Source: SZUA-547 sp963669265 (GTDB lineage: Bacteria; Pseudomonadota; Alphaproteobacteria; Rhodobacterales; Rhodobacteraceae). Taken from it: DNA of 64,000 nt. The stretch covers positions 992,001 to 1,056,000 of the forward strand of contig OY769916.1 in NCBI GenBank assembly GCA_963669265.1, given 5' to 3'. This document shows, piece after piece, positions 16,513 to 25,407 of the stretch (positions are counted from its first letter, which is position 1; each line of letters opens with the position of its first letter). Under the pieces are notes generated by a model. That model was given only the letters and a program-made list of their open reading frames with translations, was not told where the DNA came from and searched no databases. Made by a program: the position numbers and the translations under genes.

Positions 16513-17553
16513 CTATCTTCGGCTCAACCAACCGAAGAACAGAGGCGCCATTAAAATGACTAGTGAAATCCGCACCAGATGATGGCTTGCGACATATGCG
16601 ACGTCGGCGTCCATCGCTAGCGCGACGAGGCTCATCTCCGCCAATCCACCCGGTGAATAGGCCAGCACCACCTGCGCGAAGGATTGCTCAAACAAACCGT
16701 GAAAAGCCCCGGCGAAGACGAACGTCACGGCCAGCATCAGGACAGTGGCGCCGACGCTTAGAAGGATCGCGCGCATGATGGTGCCGGGCGGCGTTCCGGC
16801 AAAACGGCAGCCGATGATTGTGCCGAGGAACACCTGCGCCACGATTACGAGTTCCTGCGGCGGCGGGCTCGTCGTCAGCCCGGCGAGGTGCACCGCAGCG
16901 CTGACCAGCATGGGTCCCAGCAGGCCCGGCGCAGGCAGTCGCAAGGCCCGACCGATATAGAATCCGGTGACGCCGGCCGCGACGAGCACGACAAGCTCCA
17001 TGCTGGGGATGTCCGCCAGCGGTACGCCGAATTGGGATCGGTCGCTCAATTCGACGCCCTGGATCAGTCGAAACCAAATCGCCACCAGAGCGACGACGAC
17101 GACGATGCGACTGGCGTGGGCCAAGGCGATGGCGCGGTCGTCCCCGCCCATGTCTCGACCAATGGTCATCATCTCGTTGAGCCCGCCCGGCATTCCCGCG
17201 AAATAGGATGTCACGCGGTCAAAGCCGGCGACGCGGCGGTAATATGGGATCGTGATCGCGCCGCTGATCGCGAGATAGGCCGCGAGGAATGCGAATGACA
17301 CCATCCAGGCATCGAGATGGTCGTAAAGAGCCGGCGTGAAGCCGGAACCCAGCATTACGCCGATCACGACCACGACATAAGGCCTTACGCGAGCCGGAGA
17401 AGCGACCGGCAGACGCAAAACCGCAGCCAATGTATTTGCGATCATCGGACCCAACATCCAAGGCAAAGGCAGTGTCGCCCAGTTGAAAAACGCTCCGGCC
17501 GACGCGCCGAACGACAAGGCCAGCGCGATGCGCCACAACTTCGCGCGGTCCAT
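16513..17553 (-). CDS. AbrB-family membrane protein (putative transporter)
   Basis: About 346 residues of two tandem AbrB-duplication repeats, each with several hydrophobic helices and the PLPWMLGPMIAN motif (first repeat) and PAPGLLGPMLVSAAVHL (second). This YP-family membrane protein, once mislabelled ammonia monooxygenase, is commonly found with TTT transporters and aromatic-acid genes and may be a small-solute permease. The ATG at 17553 matches the usual family start. A TTG at 17604 would overlap the ubiD-like stop region by 11 bp and has a poor ribosome site. Co-directional with the UbiD gene, so probably co-transcribed. Confidence 0.8.
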   Translation of the reverse strand: MDRAKLWRIALALSFGASAGAFFNWATLPLPWMLGPMIANTLAAVLRLPVASPARVRPYVVVVIGVMLGSGFTPALYDHLDAWMVSFAFLAAYLAISGAITIPYYRRVAGFDRVTSYFAGMPGGLNEMMTIGRDMGGDDRAIALAHASRIVVVVALVAIWFRLIQGVELSDRSQFGVPLADIPSMELVVLVAAGVTGFYIGRALRLPAPGLLGPMLVSAAVHLAGLTTSPPPQELVIVAQVFLGTIIGCRFAGTPPGTIMRAILLSVGATVLMLAVTFVFAGAFHGLFEQSFAQVVLAYSPGGLAEMSLVALAMDADVAYVASHHLVRISLVILMAPLFFGWLSRR

Positions 17554-17593
17554 CGCCAAGCGGTCGCATTCCTGCTGCGGCGACTCATCCTTC

Positions 17594-19225
17594 TTATTCT
17601 TCAAAGTCGCGAACCGGCGTCTCCGGCTTCATGCCGCCTCTCTGTCGCGGTTCGGTGACCTCGCCATTCGCCTCCCAATCGCCAGTTGCGGCGCGATCCG
17701 CGTACTCAGTCCAGAGGTCTGACCAGTCGCCAAGCTCATATCCGTACCAAGGCGACTGGGGCGTCAGTCGGGGTAGGCCAATCTCCTCCCAAATCTCTTT
17801 AGCGCGCGACATATAGGGCTCGCGCGGCAGCGCAAGCGGCGGCATATCAGCTTTGAGAGTCGCATCGATCATCAACGTCGCGTCGGCGCCGCTCCTGCCC
17901 GACTTGGGTCCGTGCCCCCCTGAGCGATAGGGGGAGATGTGGAGGTCATTCGACAAGTTCGCCCTGTAGGCGATGGACCAGAAAATCGCGTCGGCGTTAT
18001 TGGGGTCTATGTCGTCTGAGACTGCAATGACCACCTTTCCGCACTGGGCCTGAAGGGCGGCGGCGGCCTGCAATCCGCGCCAGATCTCGGTCTGAGGGGC
18101 CGAGCGGTCGAACTGAAGAAAAATCACCTTTCGAATATTGGTCAATGGCTCGTGCATCACGACGCGCTGGATGCCTTTGACGTTCAGCGCCTTTTTCAGA
18201 TGCTCGAAAAACAGCGGTTCATAGGCGACCTTTTTGAGTGTGGAGCTTTCGCTCGGCGTCACCTGGCTGATGATCGAGATGAAGACCGCGCTTTTTCGCA
18301 TGGTGATTGCGGTGACTTTCATCGACATATTAAAGTCCTCGAGCGCGACATGCCCGTGACTTTCGCCGAACGGCCCCTCGGGTTCGAGATAGTCGGTGGC
18401 GATCTCGCCCTCGATCACGATCTCGGCGTCGGCCGGCACTTCAAGATCCACGGTCTTGCAGCGCACAGTGCGCACCGGCGCGCCGATCAAGCCGCCGGCG
18501 ACCGCCATTTCGTCCTCATCGATTGGCAGCTTTTGCGGTCCCGTAAACAACACCGCAGGCGCGCAGCCGATGACGATCGCCACCGGCATCTTCTGACCGC
18601 GCTCCTTGTATTTCAGCCAGTGCTGATAACCGCCAGCGCCCCCAATCCGCGTGGCCATGCGCACGCCGATCCTGTCTTTGGCCTTCAGTTGCCCGCGATA
18701 TGTGCCCATGTTGCGAACGCCAGATTCGGGATCTTTCGTGACCACTAGCGTGGCCGTCAGATAGGGCGCTGCATCGAAGCCCGGCGTGGAAATGGGCACT
18801 GGCAACGCGGACATCCCTCCGCCGTCGCGCATCAACTCTTCGCCGGTCAGAACAACCTGCTGGCAACGAGCGTCCGTCACTGTTTCAGGCGCAATCGGCC
18901 GCTCCATCGCCTTCACCCAGACATCGCCAATCTCAGACACCGGAACGCCGAGTCCAGCAGCGTAGATTTCCGGCGTTGCGGCCAATGCGCCGACGGTCAC
19001 CGGCATATCGTAAACACGGCCCTTCGCGTCGGTGACGTTGGTGAACAGAAAGGCCCTGCGATCCTCGACGGGAACACCGCCCTGAAACTGCCAGCGCACA
19101 AGCGGGTGAAGCTCGCTGTCTTTGTTGATCGCCCGGTCGATCCGAGTCAGCAAGCCACGATCCTCCAATCGGGCAAGGTGGTCCTGAAGATCATGCGGAG
19201 CGGAGGTGTCGGTCTTGCGCAACAT
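17594..19225 (-). CDS. UbiD-family (de)carboxylase
   Basis: A 543-residue member of the prenylated-FMN-dependent UbiD family, which reversibly decarboxylates aromatic, heteroaromatic or unsaturated acids. The family signature EGEIATDYLEPEGPFGESHGH is present, with the Glu residues that, together with a conserved Arg, form the catalytic E-R-E network. It is somewhat longer than UbiD itself. ATG 19225 follows TTGAGGATATTGCGAT. A prFMN synthase (UbiX) gene is not in the window, so the cofactor must come from elsewhere. It follows a tctC gene on the same strand with a strong hairpin between them. With the Mo hydroxylases, the ThDP enzyme and the hydrolase, it points to breakdown of an aromatic or heteroaromatic acid. 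Confidence 0.92.
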   Translation of the reverse strand: MLRKTDTSAPHDLQDHLARLEDRGLLTRIDRAINKDSELHPLVRWQFQGGVPVEDRRAFLFTNVTDAKGRVYDMPVTVGALAATPEIYAAGLGVPVSEIGDVWVKAMERPIAPETVTDARCQQVVLTGEELMRDGGGMSALPVPISTPGFDAAPYLTATLVVTKDPESGVRNMGTYRGQLKAKDRIGVRMATRIGGAGGYQHWLKYKERGQKMPVAIVIGCAPAVLFTGPQKLPIDEDEMAVAGGLIGAPVRTVRCKTVDLEVPADAEIVIEGEIATDYLEPEGPFGESHGHVALEDFNMSMKVTAITMRKSAVFISIISQVTPSESSTLKKVAYEPLFFEHLKKALNVKGIQRVVMHEPLTNIRKVIFLQFDRSAPQTEIWRGLQAAAALQAQCGKVVIAVSDDIDPNNADAIFWSIAYRANLSNDLHISPYRSGGHGPKSGRSGADATLMIDATLKADMPPLALPREPYMSRAKEIWEEIGLPRLTPQSPWYGYELGDWSDLWTEYADRAATGDWEANGEVTEPRQRGGMKPETPVRDFEE

Positions 19226-19246
19226 ATCGCAATATCCTCAACGATG

Positions 19247-19271
19247 CGCCGCCCCGGAATCCGGGGCGGCG
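19247..19271 (-). promoter_or_regulatory. 11-bp perfect hairpin between tctC and the UbiD gene
   Basis: CGCCGCCCCGG-AAT-CCGGGGCGGCG lies between the stop of the binding-protein gene (19291) and the start of the downstream UbiD gene (19225). No T run follows, so it is more likely an mRNA-processing or stabilising element that keeps the binding-protein message abundant, or a partial attenuator, than a full terminator. Confidence 0.65.
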
Positions 19272-19290
19272 AAATGTCAGCGGCGGGATT

Positions 19291-20346
19291 TTACTCGGGC
19301 GCCTTGCCCGCGTCGGAAGCGTCAATCGCCACTCTGACCTTGTCCAGAAGATCCTCCGGCGTTCCCATGATTTCAGCCATGATCGCCTCCATGTCTTCAC
19401 CGGTGCCCGGCGTGATGATTGCGGACCGTTTTTGGGCTGCGGCCAGGAACTCGGGGTCGGCGATCATTTCTTGAAATGCCGCGCGCAGGCCTTCGATGAT
19501 GTCGTCCGACGTGTCAGGATGGATCATCATCGAGCGCCCAATCGGCGCGCTGGCCCCAAGATAACGCAGGATCGCTTTGCCATCCGGGTCGTCCGTCAGC
19601 TCTTGCATCAGGGGAACATCCGCCAAATCCGGATCACGCTCCAGACCGGTCTGAACCACTATTTTCAGCGTGCCGTCGCCCAGGTCGGCTGGATCGGATT
19701 TGAATGACGCCCAGTTTTGCGAAAGCATGTCCGCCTCGCCACGCAACGCCGCCAACACTGTAGCTTGGGAGCCCTTGTAGCCACAAATCAGGCGCAGGTT
19801 CAGGCCGGCCGCGTTTTTCAGCGCCGCGGCTTGCTGGGCTGAGCGGGCGTTGCGTCCCGTGCAGGCGACGATGATTTCCTTATCGCGCATCTCTTCGGCG
19901 CTCGTCGCCTTGTCAGCGCGCACTGCGAAAGCGGCGTTTGCGGTCGAGAACCGCCCGATATAGCGGAACTTGGTGGCGTCCCATTTCGCCGCGTCCGGGC
20001 GCAGATGCTCAATATGGCCAAGGCTGTCAGGCAGAACTGCGACGGTCATGCCGTCCGGCTCAGTATTGTTGATAAAGAACGCCGCTCCCTTGCGGCCGCC
20101 GCCGCCCGGCATGTGCTGGACGATGACATTTGGATTACCCGGGATTTTCGCGCCCATGAACTCGGCCGCCAGCTGCGCATATAGGTCATAGGAGCCTCCC
20201 GGCGGGTGGCCAATCAGAATCGTGAGCGTCTGCCCTCCATAGACTTCCTCTAAGGATTGGGCCGACGCCTTAGGCGCCGCAAATGTCGTCGCTGCTGCGG
20301 CGGCGCCCACAATCGCTGCAGACCAAAGCAACTTCTCGATCTTCAT
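19291..20346 (-). CDS. tctC: TTT-family solute-binding protein (Bug/TctC)
   Basis: A 351-residue periplasmic binding protein with a clear Sec signal peptide (about residues 1-29, cleavage after APKASA). The mature part begins QSLEEVYGGQTLTILIGHPPGGSYDLYAQLAAEF, the Bug-family phosphate/carboxylate-binding entry, followed by MPGGGGRKGAAFF. It should deliver an organic acid to the TctA-TctB protein encoded divergently at 20526. It heads the minus-strand unit tctC-ubiD-abrB. Substrate unknown, but the neighbouring enzymes suggest an aromatic or heteroaromatic carboxylate. Confidence 0.9.
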   Translation of the reverse strand: MKIEKLLWSAAIVGAAAAATTFAAPKASAQSLEEVYGGQTLTILIGHPPGGSYDLYAQLAAEFMGAKIPGNPNVIVQHMPGGGGRKGAAFFINNTEPDGMTVAVLPDSLGHIEHLRPDAAKWDATKFRYIGRFSTANAAFAVRADKATSAEEMRDKEIIVACTGRNARSAQQAAALKNAAGLNLRLICGYKGSQATVLAALRGEADMLSQNWASFKSDPADLGDGTLKIVVQTGLERDPDLADVPLMQELTDDPDGKAILRYLGASAPIGRSMMIHPDTSDDIIEGLRAAFQEMIADPEFLAAAQKRSAIITPGTGEDMEAIMAEIMGTPEDLLDKVRVAIDASDAGKAPE

Positions 20347-20449
20347 GCATTCCTCCCATTTTGCGTGAAGAACCCCGGGAGCGCGTCGCTCGGGGCCGTC
20401 GCATCTTTATTAGCCAACATGTTCAAGTATGCCGTAGATACGGTTGTAA

Positions 20450-20475
20450 GTAATATTGCCATACATTATACAATG
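20450..20475. promoter_or_regulatory. Operator candidate in the divergent tctC/tctAB promoter
   Basis: GTAATATTGC followed by CATACATTATACAATG. It shares the 10-mer and the TTGTAT/TGTATG arms (here inverted) with 13386-13416. It is placed between the divergent tctC and tctA-tctB starts, suitable for coordinated control by the island's GntR protein. Confidence 0.45.
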
Positions 20476-20525
20476 TCGCAACGACGCCGGCTTCTGACGA
20501 CACGGCGCGCACGGGGAGGGGTTTG

Positions 20526-22544
20526 GTGGTCGAAGCCGCCGTTGATGCACTCCTAATCATCTCGGATCCGACTCGACTGCTGTTCGTAGCGCTCGGAACG
20601 CTTCTGGGGTTGGTGATCGGCTTGATCCCGGGGATCGGCGGGCTTGTCGGGCTCGCGCTTTTGCTGCCTTTCACGTTTTCCATGGACGCCTATACCGCGC
20701 TGGCTTTTCTGGTCGGCGTGCAATCGGTGACCACCACGTCCGACACGATACCCGCGGTTCTCTTCGGCGTGCCGGGCACAACTGGCTCCGCCGCAACGGT
20801 GCTAGACGGCCACCCTATGGCGAAGAAGGGAGAGGCTGGACGCGCCTATGGGGCGGCGTTCACCGCATCCGTCTGCGGTGGGCTCTTCGGCGCCTTGGTT
20901 CTGGCGGTCAGCATTCCCGTAATTCGCCCCTTCATCATGGCGACGGGCACGCCCGAGCTTCTCGCAATCTGCCTGTTGGGACTGACGCTCGTTGTTTCGC
21001 TAAGCCACGGAGCGCTGTTCAAGGGTCTGGCCGCAACCGCGATCGGCTTGCTCCTGGCGACGATCGGCGACGAGCCGCAGACTGGAGAATTGCGCTGGAC
21101 GTTCGGCTCTCTTTATCTCTGGGACGGTCTCAGCCTGGTGCCGGTCGCTCTGGGCCTATTCGCTGTGCCAGAGATGATAGACTTGGGCGCGTCACGTCGA
21201 ACCATCGCCCGGAACGGGGACAAGATGTCCGCGTGGGATCAGCTTCAGGGCGCGCGGGACGCGCTGCAGAATTGGTGGCTTGTGCTGCGCTGTTCGAGCA
21301 TCGGCGCGTTCTTGGGCTCGATTCCCGGCCTCGGCGCCAATGTCATTGACTGGATATCCTATGGCTACGCCGCGCGAACGGAAAAGGGTGCGCGAGAGAG
21401 CTTCGGCAAAGGCGACGTTCGGGGCGTGATCGCCTCTGAAAGCGCAAACAACGCCAAGGAAGGGGGCGCGCTGGTGCCGACGCTCGCCTTCGGAGTTCCG
21501 GGTTCCGCGTCAATGGCGATTCTGCTGGGCGCGTTCCTGATTCACGGAATCGCGCCCGGCCCAAACATGCTGGACGAACAGCTCGACGTAACCTTCACCC
21601 TGATCTGGACGGTGGCGTTGGCGAATATTCTGGGCGCCGGCGCCTGCTTTCTTCTAGCCGGGCAATTCGCCCGCATCGCGACAGTGCGCGCCGGGTTGCT
21701 CGTACCGTTGGTCTTTGGCGTGATGGTAATCGGCGCGTATCAGGGCGCCAAGGATTACGCCGATCTGATCGTTCTCGCCGTCTTCGGCATATTCGGCTGG
21801 CTGATGAAACGGCTCAACTGGCCGCGCGCTCCTTTAATTCTGGCCTTTGTTCTTGGTGGGCTGATCGAGAACTACCTTTTTATCTCGCAACTGCGCTACG
21901 GGTTCGGCTGGATGCTTCAGCCCCTACCGCTGATGGTTTTGATCACAATCAGTTTCCTGTTGCTGCGCCCTCTCGTGCTTCGTTTTTTACCTGGATGGGA
22001 GCGACGCCAAGTGGAGTTGAACGTCGGCTCGCCAAACAAGAATTTGCGAGGCATGGCGCTTTTGAACGGCGGTGAGCGGATCGCGGATCTGGCCATGTGG
22101 ATCGGCGTCGTCGCCATGATGATCTTCGTTTTCCTATCATCGGCTGACTGGCAGGCGCCGGCGAAAATGCTGCCTCAGGCGATCGCGGTTGGTGGTTTGA
22201 TCACCGCCATCGGTTTCGCAGTCTTTTTTGTTCTTGGCAAGATTCCCCCTCTTCGTCCCGAGGCGAGCGAACCCCTGCTCTTGGTCGTGCGCCAAGCGGC
22301 GTGGCTTCTTGTGCTCGTAGTCGGCGTGCGCCTCGTGGGCATGCTGCCGTCAGTCGCGCTTTTTGCCTTCGCCTATATTGTTATCGAAGGACGCACCCGG
22401 ATTTTGACCGCTGTCCTGATCCTGATTCCGTTTACGCTGGGAATCTACATCCTGTTCCACAACTTGCTGCATATCCCCTGGCCACAATCGATACTCGGCG
22501 ACCTGTTCCTCGATATGCGCCGGGCGACCGGGCGCCTGCTCTAG
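20526..22544 (+). CDS. TctA-TctB fusion, TTT transporter membrane components
   Basis: A 672-residue inner-membrane protein. Residues 1 to about 500 are TctA: GLVIGLIPGIGGLVGLALLLP, the GVPGT loop, the second IPGLGANVIDW repeat and the NNAKEGGALVPTLAFGVPGS repeat mark the two homologous halves. The last roughly 160 residues (from ERIADLAMWIG onward) resemble TctB, the small four-helix subunit, which is normally a separate gene. The start is GTG at 20526 (a TTG lies one codon earlier), just after GGGGAGGGG. It forms the plus-strand unit with the ThDP enzyme and hydrolase downstream, and takes up the substrate presented by the divergent TctC. Confidence 0.88.
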   Translation: MVEAAVDALLIISDPTRLLFVALGTLLGLVIGLIPGIGGLVGLALLLPFTFSMDAYTALAFLVGVQSVTTTSDTIPAVLFGVPGTTGSAATVLDGHPMAKKGEAGRAYGAAFTASVCGGLFGALVLAVSIPVIRPFIMATGTPELLAICLLGLTLVVSLSHGALFKGLAATAIGLLLATIGDEPQTGELRWTFGSLYLWDGLSLVPVALGLFAVPEMIDLGASRRTIARNGDKMSAWDQLQGARDALQNWWLVLRCSSIGAFLGSIPGLGANVIDWISYGYAARTEKGARESFGKGDVRGVIASESANNAKEGGALVPTLAFGVPGSASMAILLGAFLIHGIAPGPNMLDEQLDVTFTLIWTVALANILGAGACFLLAGQFARIATVRAGLLVPLVFGVMVIGAYQGAKDYADLIVLAVFGIFGWLMKRLNWPRAPLILAFVLGGLIENYLFISQLRYGFGWMLQPLPLMVLITISFLLLRPLVLRFLPGWERRQVELNVGSPNKNLRGMALLNGGERIADLAMWIGVVAMMIFVFLSSADWQAPAKMLPQAIAVGGLITAIGFAVFFVLGKIPPLRPEASEPLLLVVRQAAWLLVLVVGVRLVGMLPSVALFAFAYIVIEGRTRILTAVLILIPFTLGIYILFHNLLHIPWPQSILGDLFLDMRRATGRLL

Positions 22545-22568
22545 ACGCGGCCGAAAAGGAGGTCCGAC

Positions 22569-24326
22569 ATGGTTAATCGCGATGAAGACGTAGACGCGCC
22601 GCCGCCAAACCATCCGATTTATGGCAGCGACATCATCGCCGAGGCTCTGCGCGAACAGGGATTTCCCTATATCTGCCTGAATCCGGGCGCGAGCTACCGC
22701 GGTCTGCATGACAGCCTCGTCAATCATCTGGGCAACCGGACGCCAGAGATTGTCACCTGCATGCATGAGGAGCACGCCGTAGGCATCGCCCAGGGCTACG
22801 CCAAGATCACCGACCGGGCGCTGGCGGTCGCCGTGCATTCGAATGTGGGGCTGATGCACGCGTCGATGGGAATCTTCAACGCGTGGTGCGACCGTACGCC
22901 GATGCTGGTGATCGGCGCCACCGGACCCATCGACGCCGCCCAACGCCGGCCGTGGATCGAGTGGATTCACACGACGATTGACCAAGGTGGCTTGGTTCGC
23001 GGCTACACCAAATGGGACGACCAACCAGGGTCGCCGGAAGCCGCGGTCGAGGCGATCCGGCGAGGGGTAATGCTGGCCAACGCCAGACCCTCGGGGCCGG
23101 TCTACGTGAACCTTGACGTCAGCGTGCAGGAGATGGAGGTCGAAACGCGGCCCGCGCTCGATGGTATCGAGCAGTTCGCCACGCCGGAAGATCCGGAGCC
23201 ACCGCGCGTTGCGCTCTCCCAAGCCGTCGACATCCTATCTTCAGCGAAGCGACCGTTTATTTTCTGCGGTCGCGCGAGCCGCAGTGAGACCGGTTGGAAC
23301 GAGCGGGTGCGCCTCGCCGAGACGCTTGGCGCGCGAGCGACCACGCATATGAAACTGCCCGCCGCCTTTCCCTCGACCCATCCGGCCTTCGTCGGAGAAA
23401 CGGGTTGGCGCTTGAAGGGGGCGGTCCTGGACGCCATCCGCGACGCGGATGCGATCCTGATGCTCGATTGGCTTGATGCGGGGAACGCGATCAAGCTTGC
23501 CTTTCCGCCTGGTGTTCCTCGTCCGCCGATCATCCACGTTTCCAACGACTATCAAATCCACCGCGGCTGGAACATGGACTATGGCGGCTTGCCGGCTGTG
23601 GACGTCAACATTCCAACCGTCTCGGAGACCGCGGTGACCGCGCTGCTAAAGGCGCTGCCATCGGATGCGCCCCCTGCATCCTTGCGGTCCTGGAGCGTCG
23701 ATGCTCCGGGCGGTTCTGGCGCGATCGGGCTGATGGATCTCGCGCGCGCCTTTCACAAGGCGAGCGCCGGGCGCGAACTCTGCATCACCGGCAGACCGCT
23801 CGGGTGGCCCCAAAACGCAAATGAAATCGCCCATCCGCTCGACTTCCTGGGTCATACAGGCGGCGGCGGTTTGGGCGCCGGCACCGCCATAGCAGTCGGC
23901 GCGGCGTTGGGCCTGCGCCAGATCGGCTCGGACCGGCTGGCTGTCGCAATCCTCGGCGATGGCGACTATACGATGGGCGTCACGGCGATCTGGAACGCGG
24001 TCACTCTGAAACTGCCGGTATTGTTCCTCGTCGCCAACAATCATTCCTACTACAATGACGAGGACCACCAGATCAAAGTCGCGCGCAAACGCAGCCGCTC
24101 GGAAGAGAACGCCCCAATCGGACAGCGCATGCAGGAACCCGAGCCCGATCTTCCCGGCCTCGCGCGTAGCCTGGGGCTTGAGACGCGTGATCCGGTCACC
24201 GATCTCTCCGAATTGCCCGCCGCTTTGGAGGCCGCGCTCGACCGGGTCGCCGATGGCGCCGCTTATGTTCTCGATGTCCAGGTGCGGCCGGAATATGTCG
24301 GCGCGAAAATGGTCGAACTAAGCTGA
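22569..24326 (+). CDS. Thiamine-diphosphate-dependent enzyme (acetolactate synthase/benzoylformate decarboxylase superfamily)
   Basis: A 585-residue three-domain ThDP enzyme. The activating Glu lies in CMHEEHAVGIAQGYA (about residues 64-78), and the ThDP/Mg site is GDGDYTMGVTAIWN...ANNHSYYN (from about residue 463). Such enzymes decarboxylate 2-oxo acids or ligate or cleave acyl groups. The clear ribosome site AAAGGAGG precedes the ATG at 22569. It lies 24 bp after the transporter and 8 bp before the hydrolase, so the three are one operon. The family is too diverse to name a substrate. Its place beside UbiD and Mo hydroxylases suggests it handles a ring-cleavage or oxo-acid intermediate. Confidence 0.85.
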   Translation: MVNRDEDVDAPPPNHPIYGSDIIAEALREQGFPYICLNPGASYRGLHDSLVNHLGNRTPEIVTCMHEEHAVGIAQGYAKITDRALAVAVHSNVGLMHASMGIFNAWCDRTPMLVIGATGPIDAAQRRPWIEWIHTTIDQGGLVRGYTKWDDQPGSPEAAVEAIRRGVMLANARPSGPVYVNLDVSVQEMEVETRPALDGIEQFATPEDPEPPRVALSQAVDILSSAKRPFIFCGRASRSETGWNERVRLAETLGARATTHMKLPAAFPSTHPAFVGETGWRLKGAVLDAIRDADAILMLDWLDAGNAIKLAFPPGVPRPPIIHVSNDYQIHRGWNMDYGGLPAVDVNIPTVSETAVTALLKALPSDAPPASLRSWSVDAPGGSGAIGLMDLARAFHKASAGRELCITGRPLGWPQNANEIAHPLDFLGHTGGGGLGAGTAIAVGAALGLRQIGSDRLAVAILGDGDYTMGVTAIWNAVTLKLPVLFLVANNHSYYNDEDHQIKVARKRSRSEENAPIGQRMQEPEPDLPGLARSLGLETRDPVTDLSELPAALEAALDRVADGAAYVLDVQVRPEYVGAKMVELS

Positions 24327-24334
24327 GGTGCGAG

Positions 24335-25138
24335 ATGAAACGTGAAGCGGTCGCCATCGCTGGCGACGGAACGAGATTGCGCTACGTGATTTGGGGTCAA
24401 GCCGATGCTGACAGGCGTGTAGCGCTGTTGCACTCGCTTGCGATGACCGCCGAGTTCTGGGAAGGCGCGGCGCGGGCTCTTGGCGAGGGATGGGAGGTGC
24501 TGGCTCTCGATTGCCGGGGCCATGGCGCATCTGACAAGCCTCCGGGGCCGTATTCGGTGGAATTGTTCGCCGACGATCTGGCCTCTGTCTTCGATCATGC
24601 CGGTTGGGACAAAGCTTTGGTCGGCGGCGCCTCCATGGGGGGATGCGTATCCTTGGCCTTCGCCGCCCGGCACACAGCGCGGACAACAGGTCTGGCGCTG
24701 ATCGACACCACGGCATGGTATGGCGATGACGCCATCCAGAACTGGGAGGAGCGCGGTCAGAAAGCGATGACCGAAGGCATGGTGGCGCTCACAGGCTTTC
24801 AGAAAACCCGTTGGTTTTCGGACGCGTTTCGCGAGGCGAATCCAGATGCGGTGAACGCCGCCATTGCGACATTCGTCGCCAATGACCCAGCCGCATATCT
24901 GGAAACCTGCCGGATGCTTGGACGGTGCGATCAACGCTCGTCCCTTGCACGATTTAGCTTTCCCGTCGAAATCCTGGTTGGCGAAGAAGATTACGCCACG
25001 CCTGTGGCGATGTCGGAGGCGATGGCGTCCGACATCCCAGACGCTACGATGCGGGTGCTGGAAGGCGCTCGACATTTTACACCATTGGAGGCGCCTGCAA
25101 GCATCGCTGACGGCCTCACTAGGCTCGTGGCTCGATAA
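24335..25138 (+). CDS. Alpha/beta hydrolase resembling 3-oxoadipate enol-lactonase
   Basis: A 267-residue alpha/beta hydrolase. The nucleophile elbow is GGASMGG (S100), the acid lies in VGEEDYATPV and the base in GARHFTPLEAP (about residue 246). The oxyanion region LLHSLAMTAEFW and the motif LDCRGHGASDKP are PcaD-like. Enol-lactonases hydrolyse the lactone formed after ring cleavage, but ester or C-C hydrolysis is also possible. It is the last gene of the tctAB-ThDP enzyme unit, 8 bp after the preceding stop. No muconate cycloisomerase is nearby, so a strict beta-ketoadipate role is not supported. Confidence 0.85.
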   Translation: MKREAVAIAGDGTRLRYVIWGQADADRRVALLHSLAMTAEFWEGAARALGEGWEVLALDCRGHGASDKPPGPYSVELFADDLASVFDHAGWDKALVGGASMGGCVSLAFAARHTARTTGLALIDTTAWYGDDAIQNWEERGQKAMTEGMVALTGFQKTRWFSDAFREANPDAVNAAIATFVANDPAAYLETCRMLGRCDQRSSLARFSFPVEILVGEEDYATPVAMSEAMASDIPDATMRVLEGARHFTPLEAPASIADGLTRLVAR

Positions 25139-25407
25139 GGCGATGGCGCGGCCGCAAATCTTCATCCGCCTGTCGCGACAGACTAGTCTGATCTCTGGAT
25201 CTTCTCGTTATTGAACTTTGGCCCGGCGCCCAAGGTTGGCGCATTGCGGCGAACCTGGCGCCTGAAATGCGGGTCTGCATTGGCTCGTAGCTGTCGATCG
25301 CTGCAAAATCAACGGGGGTCCGGTTTCGCGGGGATAGCGGACATTTGGAATATCAGGCGCCCCGAACAAGTTCGGCGCTCCTGACCAGCGGACTCTCGAC
25401 CAGGTGT
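25139..25407. other. Spacer with intergenic-repeat-like sequence, no gene seen
   Basis: Between the hydrolase stop and the terminase fragment. It contains low-complexity intergenic sequence around 25245-25320 reminiscent of the repeats beside the IS elements. No convincing coding frame or terminator. Confidence 0.4.

Noticed and set aside
22350..23222. 290-residue minus-strand frame, and similar ones at 24263-25165 and 58280-59287
   Set aside because: They overlap genes with strong motifs on the plus strand and show no recognisable domain.
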